This document shows positions 15,801 through 23,817 of a stretch of 64,000 nucleotides of DNA, piece by piece. The notes under the pieces are model-generated. The model saw nothing but the letters and a program-made list of their open reading frames with translations. It was not told the origin of the DNA and made no database searches. Source of the DNA: Massilia agilis (GTDB lineage: Bacteria; Pseudomonadota; Gammaproteobacteria; Burkholderiales; Burkholderiaceae_D); NCBI RefSeq assembly GCF_024756255.1, contig NZ_JANUHB010000002.1, positions 434,001 to 498,000 on the forward strand. The letters are read 5' to 3'. The first letter of the stretch is position 1; each line of letters opens with the position of its first letter. Position numbers and translations under genes: made by a program.

Positions 15801-18434
15801 TTACGCCGCTTCGATGGCGTACTTGAACTTGCCCGCCTTGGTCGCGCTGACCTTGATGCGGGCGATCGCGCCGCCTTCGGCCATCGTTGCGAGCACCGTG
15901 TCCGCGATCTCGGGCAGCAGCGTGCCGTTAAGGATGGTGTCCACGTTGCGCGCGCCGGAATCGACCTCGGTGCAGCGCGACAGGACGGCATCCACCAGCG
16001 CGTCGTCATACCTGAACTCGGCCTGGTGGTTGTCGGCCACGCGCTGCTTGATGCGATCGAGCTTGAGGCGGATGATGCTGGCCAGGACGTCGTCGTTGAT
16101 CGGATAAAACGGCACCACCGCCAGCCGGCCGAGGAAGGCCGGCTTGAACTGCTTGACCAGGTAAGGGCGCACCAGCTCGGCCAGTTGGTCGGGCGTCGGC
16201 AGGTCCGCTGCCGGCTTGTTCAGGCAGGCCTGCATGATCTGGCTTGAGGCCACGTTCGAGGTGAGGATGATGATCGTGTTGCGAAAGTCGATCTGGCGTC
16301 CTTCGGCATCGTCCATCACGCCTTTGTCGAAAACCTGGAAGAATAGTTCGAGCACGTCGCTGTGAGCCTTCTCCACTTCGTCCAGCAGCACCACGCTGTA
16401 CGGGTTGCGGCGCACCGCCTCGGTCAGCACGCCGCCTTCGCCATAGCCTACATAGCCCGGCGGCGAACCCTTCAGGCCAGAGACGCTGTGCGCTTCCTGG
16501 TACTCGCTCATGTTGATGGTGATGAGCTTGCGCTCGCCCCCATACAGCAGGTCGGCCAGCGCGAGCGCCGTTTCGGTCTTGCCCACGCCCGATGTGCCGA
16601 CGAACAGGAACACGCCCTTTGGCTTGTTCGGGTCATCCATGTGCGCGCGCGATGTGCGCACGCGCTGGGCGACGACGCCGGTCGCCTGCTTCTGTCCGAG
16701 GATGCGTTCGTCCAGCAGCGCCTGCAGGTTCATCACCGTCTTGATCTCGTCCTTGACCATGCGGCCAAGCGGGATGCCGGTCCAGCTGGCGACGATGCCG
16801 GCGACCGTGTGCCCGTCCACCTGCACCGGCACCATCGGCGTTTCGCCCTGCAGTGCACGCAGTTCCTCCAGCAGCGCGGCCAGCGCCTGGCGGTCTCCCT
16901 CACCCGTTTCAAGGCCGGCGCGCAGGGCGTGGATGCGCGCGACGATGGCCTGCTCGCTTTCCCAGCGCTGCTGGTGCTGCTGCCGCTCGCCGTCCAGCCG
17001 GGCGCGCTCCGCGCGCAGCGCGGTGAGCTTCGCGGCATGGTCCGCCCCGGCGCTTTCCTCCCGCGCCAGCGCGGCAATCTGCGCATCGAGCTGTTCGAGC
17101 TTGCGGGTGCTGTTCTCCAGTAGCGCCGGGGTTGCGTTCTGGCCCAGCGCGACCTTGGCGCAGGCGGTATCGAGCACGCTGATCGCCTTGTCCGGCAACT
17201 GGCGGCCGCTGATGTAGCGGTGCGACAGGCGCACCGCCTCCTGGATCGCCTCGTCGTAGATGCGCACATTGAAGTGCTTTTCCATGAGCGGCGCCATCCC
17301 TCGCAGCATGGCGCAGGCGGTTTCCTCGTCCGGTTCCTCGACCTTGACCACCTGGAAGCGGCGCGCGAGCGCGGCGTCCTTCTCAAAGTATTTCTTGTAT
17401 TCGCCCCAGGTGGTGGCCGCGATCGTGCGCAGCTCGCCGCGCGCGAGCGCCGGCTTGAGCAGGTTGGCCGCGTCGTTCTGGCCGGCCGAGCCGCCCGCGC
17501 CGATCATCGTGTGCGCCTCGTCGATGAACAGGATGATCGGGTGCAGGCTCTTCTTCACTTCGTCGATCACGTTCTTCAGGCGGTTCTCGAACTCGCCCTT
17601 GACGCTGGCGCCGGCCTGCAGCAGGCCCATGTCCAGCGTGTGGATCTCGACGCCGCGCAGCACCTCGGGCACGTCGCCGCTCGCAATGCGCAGCGCCAGT
17701 CCCTCGACCACGGCAGTCTTGCCCACGCCGGCCTCGCCGGTCAGGATGGGGTTGTTCTGGCGGCGCCGCATCAGGATGTCGATGGCTTGCCGGATCTCTG
17801 GGTCGCGGCCGATCACCGGGTCGACCTTGCCCTCGCGCGCGCGCTGCGTCAGGCAGGTGGTGAACTGGTCCAGCGCGGGCGTCTTGTCGGGGGCTTGCGC
17901 CTCCAGTTCCGTTACAGGGTCCGCCGTCGTCGCCTGCGCCTGCTGGACGGCTGCCGCCTCGTCGGAGCCGCGCGTGAGCCGGTCGAAGTCGTGCTTCAGG
18001 CGGTCGAGCGGGAACCTGGCGAACAGTTTGGACGAACGCTGGGCCAGCTGCGCGAGGTCCGGCTCGGTGAGCAGCGCAAGCAGCAGGTGGCCGCTGCGGA
18101 TCTGGTTTGGCACGCCGTTGCCGAGCGAGGCGATCAGCCACGCGTGCTCGAACAGCGTGGGCAGGTGCTTCGAGAAAACCGGTGTGCGCGCGCTGCCGGT
18201 GGCAAAGCGCGATATCTCGTTGCGCAGGTCGGTCTCAAGTCCCGTGGCGCTGATGTCGCAGTGGCGGGCGATAACCGCAAAGTCGCTGGCCGGCTGCTCC
18301 AGCAGCGCCAGGAACAGGTGCTCGACATCGACTTCGTACTGGCCCAGCCCAACGCAGATATTGGCGGCGCGCGTTGCGGCCGTGCGGGTGGTGTCGTTTA
18401 GTTTGCCGATCAGTGTTTTGAGATTAATATCCAT
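15801..18434 (-). CDS. tssH: Type VI secretion ATPase TssH (ClpV)
   Basis: An 877-aa AAA+ unfoldase that disassembles the contracted TssB-TssC sheath so it can be reused. The N-terminal Clp domain begins DINLKTLIGKLNDTTRTAAT. Walker A of the first ATPase ring is LTGEAGVGKTAVVEG and of the second FVGTSGVGKTETAL; a coiled-coil middle region separates them. ATG at 18434 is chosen over the GTG at 18437 because GAGG lies 6 bases before it. The gene upstream is the candidate immunity gene, 44 bp away. Confidence 0.96.
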   Translation of the reverse strand: MDINLKTLIGKLNDTTRTAATRAANICVGLGQYEVDVEHLFLALLEQPASDFAVIARHCDISATGLETDLRNEISRFATGSARTPVFSKHLPTLFEHAWLIASLGNGVPNQIRSGHLLLALLTEPDLAQLAQRSSKLFARFPLDRLKHDFDRLTRGSDEAAAVQQAQATTADPVTELEAQAPDKTPALDQFTTCLTQRAREGKVDPVIGRDPEIRQAIDILMRRRQNNPILTGEAGVGKTAVVEGLALRIASGDVPEVLRGVEIHTLDMGLLQAGASVKGEFENRLKNVIDEVKKSLHPIILFIDEAHTMIGAGGSAGQNDAANLLKPALARGELRTIAATTWGEYKKYFEKDAALARRFQVVKVEEPDEETACAMLRGMAPLMEKHFNVRIYDEAIQEAVRLSHRYISGRQLPDKAISVLDTACAKVALGQNATPALLENSTRKLEQLDAQIAALAREESAGADHAAKLTALRAERARLDGERQQHQQRWESEQAIVARIHALRAGLETGEGDRQALAALLEELRALQGETPMVPVQVDGHTVAGIVASWTGIPLGRMVKDEIKTVMNLQALLDERILGQKQATGVVAQRVRTSRAHMDDPNKPKGVFLFVGTSGVGKTETALALADLLYGGERKLITINMSEYQEAHSVSGLKGSPPGYVGYGEGGVLTEAVRRNPYSVVLLDEVEKAHSDVLELFFQVFDKGVMDDAEGRQIDFRNTIIILTSNVASSQIMQACLNKPAADLPTPDQLAELVRPYLVKQFKPAFLGRLAVVPFYPINDDVLASIIRLKLDRIKQRVADNHQAEFRYDDALVDAVLSRCTEVDSGARNVDTILNGTLLPEIADTVLATMAEGGAIARIKVSATKAGKFKYAIEAA

Positions 18435-18478
18435 CACCGTCCTCTATATTTGCTGGTGCTTCCACCTAGCGCATTGAG

Positions 18479-18895
18479 CTACAGGGGGACTTTGCCATTG
18501 CTGTTCGTCGGCGCAGGCAACCTGCTCCCGCAGAACGCCACTGTGCCCCGCTTCGTATCCTCGACTTTGCAAAAGGTAGCGGCCCGGGGAATTTCGATGG
18601 CGACGGTTGACTTAATCCCTGAATAGCTACAAACCAATTGCAGGCTTTCTCCACGCTGTTCACTGTTGCGCTGGTAGACCTCAAGTTCCCATTCGGATGT
18701 CTCTTCGTCTGGAATCAAGCTTGCGGCGTTCTTTGGAGGTCCCTGGAACACGTCCGCATCGTAGAGCACGCCCGTCTTGAACCCGTCACTGTGCGTTTTC
18801 GGGCACTCGATCAATGGTCCGGCGCTGGATTGGATTGCCGTGCCAGCCAATGCCGCAAATACCAAACTACTCAATGACGTAATACTTGCGGCCAT
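18479..18895 (-). CDS. STY0301-like secreted protein, candidate T6SS immunity protein
   Basis: A 138-aa protein with an N-terminal signal peptide (SITSLSSLVFAALAGTAIQS). The mature part has IECPKTHSDGF, a run DVFQGPPKNAASLIPD, then LQLVCSYSGIKSTVAIEIP and ATFCKV: the cysteine and motif pattern of STY0301-family proteins, as I remember it. It is exported, which suits an immunity protein against a peptidoglycan-cutting effector in the periplasm. The ATG has GGAGG 6 bases upstream and lies inside the end of the amidase gene (29-nt overlap). Function as immunity protein is inferred from the pairing. Confidence 0.65.
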   Translation of the reverse strand: MAASITSLSSLVFAALAGTAIQSSAGPLIECPKTHSDGFKTGVLYDADVFQGPPKNAASLIPDEETSEWELEVYQRNSEQRGESLQLVCSYSGIKSTVAIEIPRAATFCKVEDTKRGTVAFCGSRLPAPTNSNGKVPL

Positions 18896-19268
18896 CGTCC
18901 ACCTCCTTCAGGCTTTGAGGTTGAAAATATATGGTGCGCTCCTGAACCATATGCGGCACCACCTTCACGGTCCCATCTGGTTGCTTTTTGCGGTGTGACC
19001 ATTGGTCCAGTACCCGGATGCCGACGGCGGTTTGTCCCAAGTAGATGGCTGCGTGAGATCTTCCGTGCGTGTCGTTCGCATATCGCCCCTGCTCATCGAA
19101 TGTGGCAATCGCGGTACCGACAGGCAGGTTTGCTCCCATGACGAGCTTTCCCCGGGTCCAATTTCGCGTTGGCCCAACCTGTGTGGCCGCCTGCACGAAG
19201 GCGACACACTGGCCACTGCCGACCGAGGTGTCCTCAAACTTCCTGGGATTAATGGCTACGTAGGACAT
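18867..19268 (-). CDS. BPSL0067-like peptidoglycan amidase, candidate T6SS effector
   Basis: A 133-aa protein without signal peptide. The segment VGSGQCVAFVQ (Cys21) and GRSHAAIYLG (His72) give the Cys-His pair of NlpC/P60- or CHAP-like amidases; GTAIATFD and VLDQWSHRK also fit the BPSL0067 family, known to me as T6SS-linked. It would cut peptide bonds of the cell wall in a rival cell. ATG at 19266-19268 follows GGAG; the frame is open further upstream but has no better start. It overlaps the candidate immunity gene and sits between tssE and tssH, in lower-GC DNA. Confidence 0.75.
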   Translation of the reverse strand: MSYVAINPRKFEDTSVGSGQCVAFVQAATQVGPTRNWTRGKLVMGANLPVGTAIATFDEQGRYANDTHGRSHAAIYLGQTAVGIRVLDQWSHRKKQPDGTVKVVPHMVQERTIYFQPQSLKEVDDGRKYYVIE

Positions 19269-19281
19269 GACATCTCCATAT

Positions 19282-19767
19282 TTACGTTTCGGGCTGGCTC
19301 CGCTGGCGCGCACCCTTCGCGATCGAGTAGCGCAGCGACGACGGCTGCAGCACGGCGTTGAAATTGACCGGGTCAGCGTCGGGATGGGAAAGCAACCTGG
19401 CGCGGATGACGAAGCTGAGGCGATTCACACCATCGGCAGACGGTTCGAGAAATGCCGACACGCCGGTCAGGCGCGGCTCGTGGATCTCGATGGCAGCTTT
19501 CAGGCTGGCGCAGATGGCTTCGCGGTCCTCGGCGCTGGTCAGGCACATGCCCGCGAAGTCGGACAGTCCATAATTGAGGATCGACGCGCGCGCGAGCGGG
19601 TATTCGTCGAATTGTCGGGACGGGATCGCGATACGCGTGTTGAGCAGGGCTTCGAGGTCACGCGCGATGCTGTCCTTGAGCTGCTCGATCGTCAGCTGCG
19701 TGCCAGCGCCGCCCTGCCCGCCTTCGCTCATCAGGCGATCCAGCAGTCCAGGTGCGAATCCCGTCAT
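19282..19767 (-). CDS. tssE: Type VI secretion baseplate protein TssE (gp25-like)
   Basis: A 161-aa protein homologous to phage T4 gp25, part of the baseplate wedge. Visible family marks: LKDSIARDLEALLNTRIAIP, then LARASILNYGLSDFAG and FVIRARLL near the C-terminus. GGAGG precedes the ATG by 5 bases. Downstream one would expect tssF and tssG; instead the amidase and STY0301-like genes follow, 13 bp later. Confidence 0.93.
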   Translation of the reverse strand: MTGFAPGLLDRLMSEGGQGGAGTQLTIEQLKDSIARDLEALLNTRIAIPSRQFDEYPLARASILNYGLSDFAGMCLTSAEDREAICASLKAAIEIHEPRLTGVSAFLEPSADGVNRLSFVIRARLLSHPDADPVNFNAVLQPSSLRYSIAKGARQRSQPET

Positions 19768-19784
19768 CGCGCCTCCGAAAAAAT

Positions 19785-19806
19785 ACCGCGGCCCTCGAGC
19801 CGCGGT
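19785..19806 (-). terminator. Hairpin with T-run between hcp and tssE
   Basis: ACCGCGGC (19785-19792) and GCCGCGGT (19799-19806) form a perfect 8-bp stem with a 6-nt loop. On the minus strand it is followed by ATTTTTTCGG, so it looks like a rho-independent terminator or attenuator immediately after hcp. It would let hcp be made in excess over tssE and the genes beyond. Confidence 0.7.
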
Positions 19807-19825
19807 CAGTGCACACAGCCTGGCG

Positions 19826-20320
19826 TCAGGCGTAGATCTTGTTGTTGGACAGGTCCCAGCCGCCGGACGTATTGCCGCCGGCGCCGCCGCCCACCTTCTG
19901 CTGGGTGTACATGTACTTCACCGCCGAGAACTTCAGGCCCACGTTTTCGTGCATGAATTCGCCGTCACCCACCTGCGGGTTGACGTCGCCGATCAGCACG
20001 TTGGAGAGCTGCACTTCGAAGTACTTGATGCGCTCGCCGTTGCCGTCCGCGCGCATGAAGTGCAGGGTCGCCTTCGGGATCGTCTTGCCCGACGCGCAGT
20101 TCTGCAGCAGCAGCGGCGTGGACAGGTCGGTCAGCTTGCTGATCGTGATTTCGCTCATTTCCACGCGCTCCGCCGTGTGGCCGCCGCTGGTCGATGCCGT
20201 GGCCGACTTCGGCTGCGACACCTTCCACGACACCGATTTGCACTCGATCCAGTCCTTGTGCTTGTCGTCCATCGACTCGCCCTTGATGCCATCGATCTGC
20301 AGGTACACGTCAATTGCCAT
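19826..20320 (-). CDS. hcp: Hcp, T6SS inner tube protein
   Basis: A 164-aa Hcp1-type protein that forms hexameric rings of the secreted tube. It begins AIDVYLQIDGIKGESMDDKH, carries VSWKVSQP and MSEITISKLTDLSTPLL (in two parts) and ends with GGWDLSNNKIYA, all family features. GGAGTAAGAA gives a good ribosome site. It follows tssC by 29 bp and is followed by a terminator-like hairpin. Confidence 0.96.
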   Translation of the reverse strand: MAIDVYLQIDGIKGESMDDKHKDWIECKSVSWKVSQPKSATASTSGGHTAERVEMSEITISKLTDLSTPLLLQNCASGKTIPKATLHFMRADGNGERIKYFEVQLSNVLIGDVNPQVGDGEFMHENVGLKFSAVKYMYTQQKVGGGAGGNTSGGWDLSNNKIYA

Positions 20321-20349
20321 TTCTTACTCCATGGTTCAGGTTAGTAGGT

Positions 20350-21834
20350 TTAGTTCTTGGTCGACTGCGGCAACTCCGCGACCAATCGGAGCGAAACGGA
20401 CAGCTCGTCCAGCTGGAAGTGCGGGCGCAGGAAGGACACGGCGCGGTACACGCCCGGCCGTCCCGGCACTTCGGAAACCTGCACGCTGGCCTCGCGCAGC
20501 GGGAACTGGGCCTTTTGGTCCTGGCTGGCGTTGTCGTCCAACAGCACGTACTGGGTCAGCCAGCGGTTCAGGTAGTCCTGCACGTTGGAGGCAGCCGCGA
20601 AGCTGCCGATCTTGTCGCGCATCATGGCCTTCATGTAGTGGGCAATGCGCGAGACGGCAAAGATGTACTGCAGCTGCGAGGACAGCACCGCGTTGGCGTT
20701 GGCCGCCTCATTGGCGTACTTCTTGGCCTTTTGCGCCGACTGCGCGCCGAAGAACGCGGCATAGGACGTGTTCTTGCAGTGGACCAGCGAGATGAAGCCC
20801 AGGTCCGACAGCTCCTTTTCGCGGCGGTCGGTGATGGCCAGCTCGGTCGGGCACTTGAGCGCGACTTCGCCCTCGTCGGTTTTGAAGGTGTGGGTGGGCA
20901 GGTTCTCGACCAGGCCGCCGCCCTCCACCCCGCGGATCGCCGCGCACCAACCGTAGTCCTCGAAAGCCTTGGTGAGCTTGGTGGCAAAGGCGTAGGCGGC
21001 GTTACACCACAGGTACTTCTGGTGGTCGGTGCCGTCCACGTCCTCCACGTAGTTGAAGCCTTCGGTGGTCATGCCGTCGGCCGGGTTGTACGGCAGCCGG
21101 CCCAAAAAGCGCGGCAGGGTCAGGCCAACGTAGCGGGAATCCTCCGACTCGCGAAAACCCTTCCACTTGGCGTATTCGACGGTGTCGAACACCTTGGCCA
21201 GGTCGCGCGGCTTGCCCAGCTCCGCGAAGCTGTCGATACCGAACAGCTCGGGCGCGGCGGAGCTGATGAACGGTGCATGCGCGGCGGCTGCCACGTGCGA
21301 CATCTGCTCGAGGAAGTAGATGTCCTCGGCCTGGCGCGTGATCTCATAGTCGCCGATCAGCGCGCCGTACGGGGCGCCGCCGAAGGTGCCGAACTCCTCC
21401 TCGTACACCTTCTTGAAGATCGTGCTCTGGTCGAATTCGAGCGCCGACTGGAAGTCCTTGACCAGCTCGCGCTTGGTCACGTTCATCATGCGGATCTGCA
21501 GTTGGGCGCTGGTGGTGCTGTTTTTGACCAGGTAGTGCAGGCCGGTCCAGCTGCGTTCGAGCTTCTGGAACTCCGGCGCGTGCATCACGGACGAGAGCTG
21601 GGCCGAGATGATGCGGTCCAGCTCCGCGATGCGGGCGTCGATGGTGGCCGACAGGTTGGCCGACATGACCACCGTCCCCTCCATCACCTGGGTCACCAGC
21701 TCGCCGATGATGTCGCGCGCACGTTCCTTTTCGCTGCTCGACTTGGCGACCCGGCTTTGCTCGACGATCTGGTCCAGCAGCGACGTGTCCAGTTCGACCG
21801 CCGGCTTGGCGGATTCTTGTAGAACGGCGGCCAT
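20350..21834 (-). CDS. tssC: T6SS sheath large subunit TssC (VipB)
   Basis: A 494-aa sheath protein that with TssB forms the contractile tube. Typical segments: SLLDQIVEQSRV, then FQKLERSWTGLHYLV, GDYEI, and SHVAAAAHAPFISSA; the C-terminal part has LNRWLTQYV and FLRPHFQLDELSVSLRLVAE. The start is the ATG at 21832-21834 with GGAGG 6 bases upstream, one base after the tssB stop. Confidence 0.96.
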   Translation of the reverse strand: MAAVLQESAKPAVELDTSLLDQIVEQSRVAKSSSEKERARDIIGELVTQVMEGTVVMSANLSATIDARIAELDRIISAQLSSVMHAPEFQKLERSWTGLHYLVKNSTTSAQLQIRMMNVTKRELVKDFQSALEFDQSTIFKKVYEEEFGTFGGAPYGALIGDYEITRQAEDIYFLEQMSHVAAAAHAPFISSAAPELFGIDSFAELGKPRDLAKVFDTVEYAKWKGFRESEDSRYVGLTLPRFLGRLPYNPADGMTTEGFNYVEDVDGTDHQKYLWCNAAYAFATKLTKAFEDYGWCAAIRGVEGGGLVENLPTHTFKTDEGEVALKCPTELAITDRREKELSDLGFISLVHCKNTSYAAFFGAQSAQKAKKYANEAANANAVLSSQLQYIFAVSRIAHYMKAMMRDKIGSFAAASNVQDYLNRWLTQYVLLDDNASQDQKAQFPLREASVQVSEVPGRPGVYRAVSFLRPHFQLDELSVSLRLVAELPQSTKN

Positions 21835-21835
21835 C

Positions 21836-22339
21836 TCATTCCTCCTTGTTCGGTTTGCGCAGGGCGCCCAACTTTTCGGTGTTGGAGAGGACTTCGGACA
21901 GGATGTCTTCCAGCTTGTCGTTCCCGGCGAGCTTGTTGCGCAGGTCGGCCAGCTTGGTGCGCGCGTCCAGCAATCCCTTGAGCGGGGCCACCTGCTGCAC
22001 CACCGATTCGGGCCGGAAGTCGTCCATTTCCTTGAACTGCAGCTGCACCGCGAACTCGCCACCTTCGGGCGACATGTGGTTCTGCACGCGGAAGTTGGCC
22101 ACCGGCGCCACGCCGGCCAGCACCTCGTCGAAATTGCTGGCATCGACGTTGACGAAGTTGCGGTCCTTCAGGCGCTTCTTCTCCACGCTGGGGTCGGCGC
22201 CGAAGTCGCCCACCACGCCCACCACGAAGGGCAGCTCCTTGTTCTCGATCGCGTCGCCGATTTCGACGTCGTACGTCATCTGCACACGCGGCGCGCGCAC
22301 TTTCTGCAGGCGCTTCTGCACGCTTTCACTTTTGGCCAT
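21836..22339 (-). CDS. tssB: T6SS sheath small subunit TssB (VipA)
   Basis: A 167-aa protein, partner of TssC in the sheath. It starts AKSESVQKRLQKVRAPRVQ and shows the family run TYDVEIGDAIE, LPFVVGVVGDFG and RNFVNVDASNFDEVL. The ATG at 22337-22339 has GGAG 6 bases upstream; 12 further in-frame codons upstream are not needed. It precedes tssC in the usual order. Confidence 0.96.
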   Translation of the reverse strand: MAKSESVQKRLQKVRAPRVQMTYDVEIGDAIENKELPFVVGVVGDFGADPSVEKKRLKDRNFVNVDASNFDEVLAGVAPVANFRVQNHMSPEGGEFAVQLQFKEMDDFRPESVVQQVAPLKGLLDARTKLADLRNKLAGNDKLEDILSEVLSNTEKLGALRKPNKEE

Positions 22340-22390
22340 GTCGACTCCAGGGTTGCAGGAATGGGCGGCCGGCACGCGCCGGCCGGCGGG

Positions 22391-22981
22391 TCACTTGAGC
22401 GCGCCGAACGGATCGCTGCTGGCGGCGGTGGTGGTGGCCGGCTTGGGCTGCGCGGCGACGCTGGCGCGGCGCGCGGCCTCCTTGGCGCGCGCCATCGCGC
22501 GGGTGTTCGCGGACGGCACCAGCTCCTTCTCGCCGAGCGCCTCGCGCAGCAGCTTGGCCAGGTCCTGCGCTTCGCTGCGCACGGTGCCGGACAGGTTGTT
22601 CTTCTGGGTCAGGTCAGCCAGCGCCTTGCTCGACACGCGCAGACCGGCCACGGCGGCAATGCTGTTGGCGAGCGTATCGTCCGGGTCGCGCTCGAGCGCT
22701 TCGAGGGCGTTGACGATCGCCTCGCCGTAGTTGCCGCTGTCAAAGCGCATCTGCGCCATGCGCTGCCACGGGGTCTTCTCGGTCGGGAAGGTGCTGCTGG
22801 CGGTCTTGAGGATGGCGTAGGCCTTGTCGTTCTGGCCGGCCATCACCGCCGCGTCGGCCTCGGACATTGCGGCCGCGATGGTCGGGGCCTTGGGCGCGTT
22901 GCCCGAGCCCTGGCCACCACTTGCGCAGGCGGACAGCACGGCAACACAGACGAGGGTGGGAATGACACGCTGGAAGGTCAT
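22391..22981 (-). CDS. TPR-like lipoprotein in the T6SS locus
   Basis: A 196-aa lipoprotein: signal sequence VIPTLVCVAVLSACAS with lipobox LSAC, so anchored in a membrane. The following region (AYAILKTASSTFP, then WQRMAQMRFDSGNYGEAIVNALEALERDPDD over two stretches) is helical and TPR-like. The C-terminus is alanine-rich. In Burkholderia-type clusters a similar lipoprotein (sometimes called TagM) lies beside tssB; the name is uncertain here. It is divergent from tssJ, and the promoters of both halves of the T6SS must lie in the 192-bp gap between them. Confidence 0.8.
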   Translation of the reverse strand: MTFQRVIPTLVCVAVLSACASGGQGSGNAPKAPTIAAAMSEADAAVMAGQNDKAYAILKTASSTFPTEKTPWQRMAQMRFDSGNYGEAIVNALEALERDPDDTLANSIAAVAGLRVSSKALADLTQKNNLSGTVRSEAQDLAKLLREALGEKELVPSANTRAMARAKEAARRASVAAQPKPATTTAASSDPFGALK

Positions 22982-23173
22982 ACTTTTTCTCCGGTACGTT
23001 TTGACCAGAGGCCATTATTCGGCAAGCGTTCCCAAGGGAATTGCGGGTCATCAATTGACTGTGATTTCGTCGGTTTTGTGCTCTTTCATATCAACCATTG
23101 CGCCTTCTCACGGGCCGTTTTGCAGAGTCGGCTAAGGTCAGCGTTGAACTTTACCGAATGCAAGGCGATGCCC

Positions 23174-23758
23174 ATGAAACTGCGACTGCATGTCCTGTGT
23201 TCCCTGTGCCTGCTGCTGGCCGGCTGTGCCGGCGGCGGCATCGGTTCGATTGCTGGCGCCGCGCTGGAAGCGACCGGTCTGCGCAAGCCGCCTGAGCTGC
23301 CCGATGCGCAAAAGCCGCCCCGGGCAATCGCATTGCGCCTGCATGCGGCGACCAGGCTGAATGTGGACGAATCGGGGCAGCCGCTGGCCCTGGTCGCGCG
23401 CATCTACAAGCTGCGCCAGAACGCGGCGTTCGAGCAGGCGCCGCTGGCGGCCTTCCTCGACCCGGCGGCCGAAAAACAGGCGCTGGGGCCGGACCTGATC
23501 GAGGTGAAGGAGGTCACGCTGGTGCCTGGCCAGCACTACGAGGTCACGGAGAAGGTGTCGCGCGAGGCCGGTTACGTGGGGGTGGTGGCGCTGTTCCACG
23601 CGCCGGCCGCCCAGCGCTGGCGGCTGGCGTTTCCGACAGCCGAGGCCGAGCGCCAGGGCGTGACGGTGGGCCTGCATGCGTGCGCGCTGTCGGTGGGCGC
23701 GGGCGCGCGGGCCACCGCTGCCGAGCTCAGGATGCTGTCGTCTGTGCACTGTCAATGA
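23174..23758 (+). CDS. tssJ: T6SS outer-membrane lipoprotein TssJ
   Basis: A 194-aa lipoprotein, lipobox LLAGC after LCSLCL; TssJ anchors the T6SS membrane complex in the outer membrane by binding TssM. The mature part shows IALRLHAATRLNVDESGQPLAL in parts and VARIYKLRQNAAFEQAP, the family transthyretin-like fold, and VALFHAP. ATG at 23174 is preferred over 23168 by its distance to AAGG. Compared with typical TssJ (about 170 aa) it is slightly long. Confidence 0.9.
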   Translation: MKLRLHVLCSLCLLLAGCAGGGIGSIAGAALEATGLRKPPELPDAQKPPRAIALRLHAATRLNVDESGQPLALVARIYKLRQNAAFEQAPLAAFLDPAAEKQALGPDLIEVKEVTLVPGQHYEVTEKVSREAGYVGVVALFHAPAAQRWRLAFPTAEAERQGVTVGLHACALSVGAGARATAAELRMLSSVHCQ

Positions 23759-23817
23759 GGAGGCTGCAATTTCCTTCAAGCTAGAGATTTCAAGCCAACC
23801 CTGCGAGCGAGGCTGAC

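Noticed and set aside
22982..23173. Sigma-54 promoter between the T6SS lipoprotein and tssJ
   Set aside because: GGGCCGTTTTGCA near 23110 has wrong spacing and composition for -24/-12; no reliable promoter could be set.
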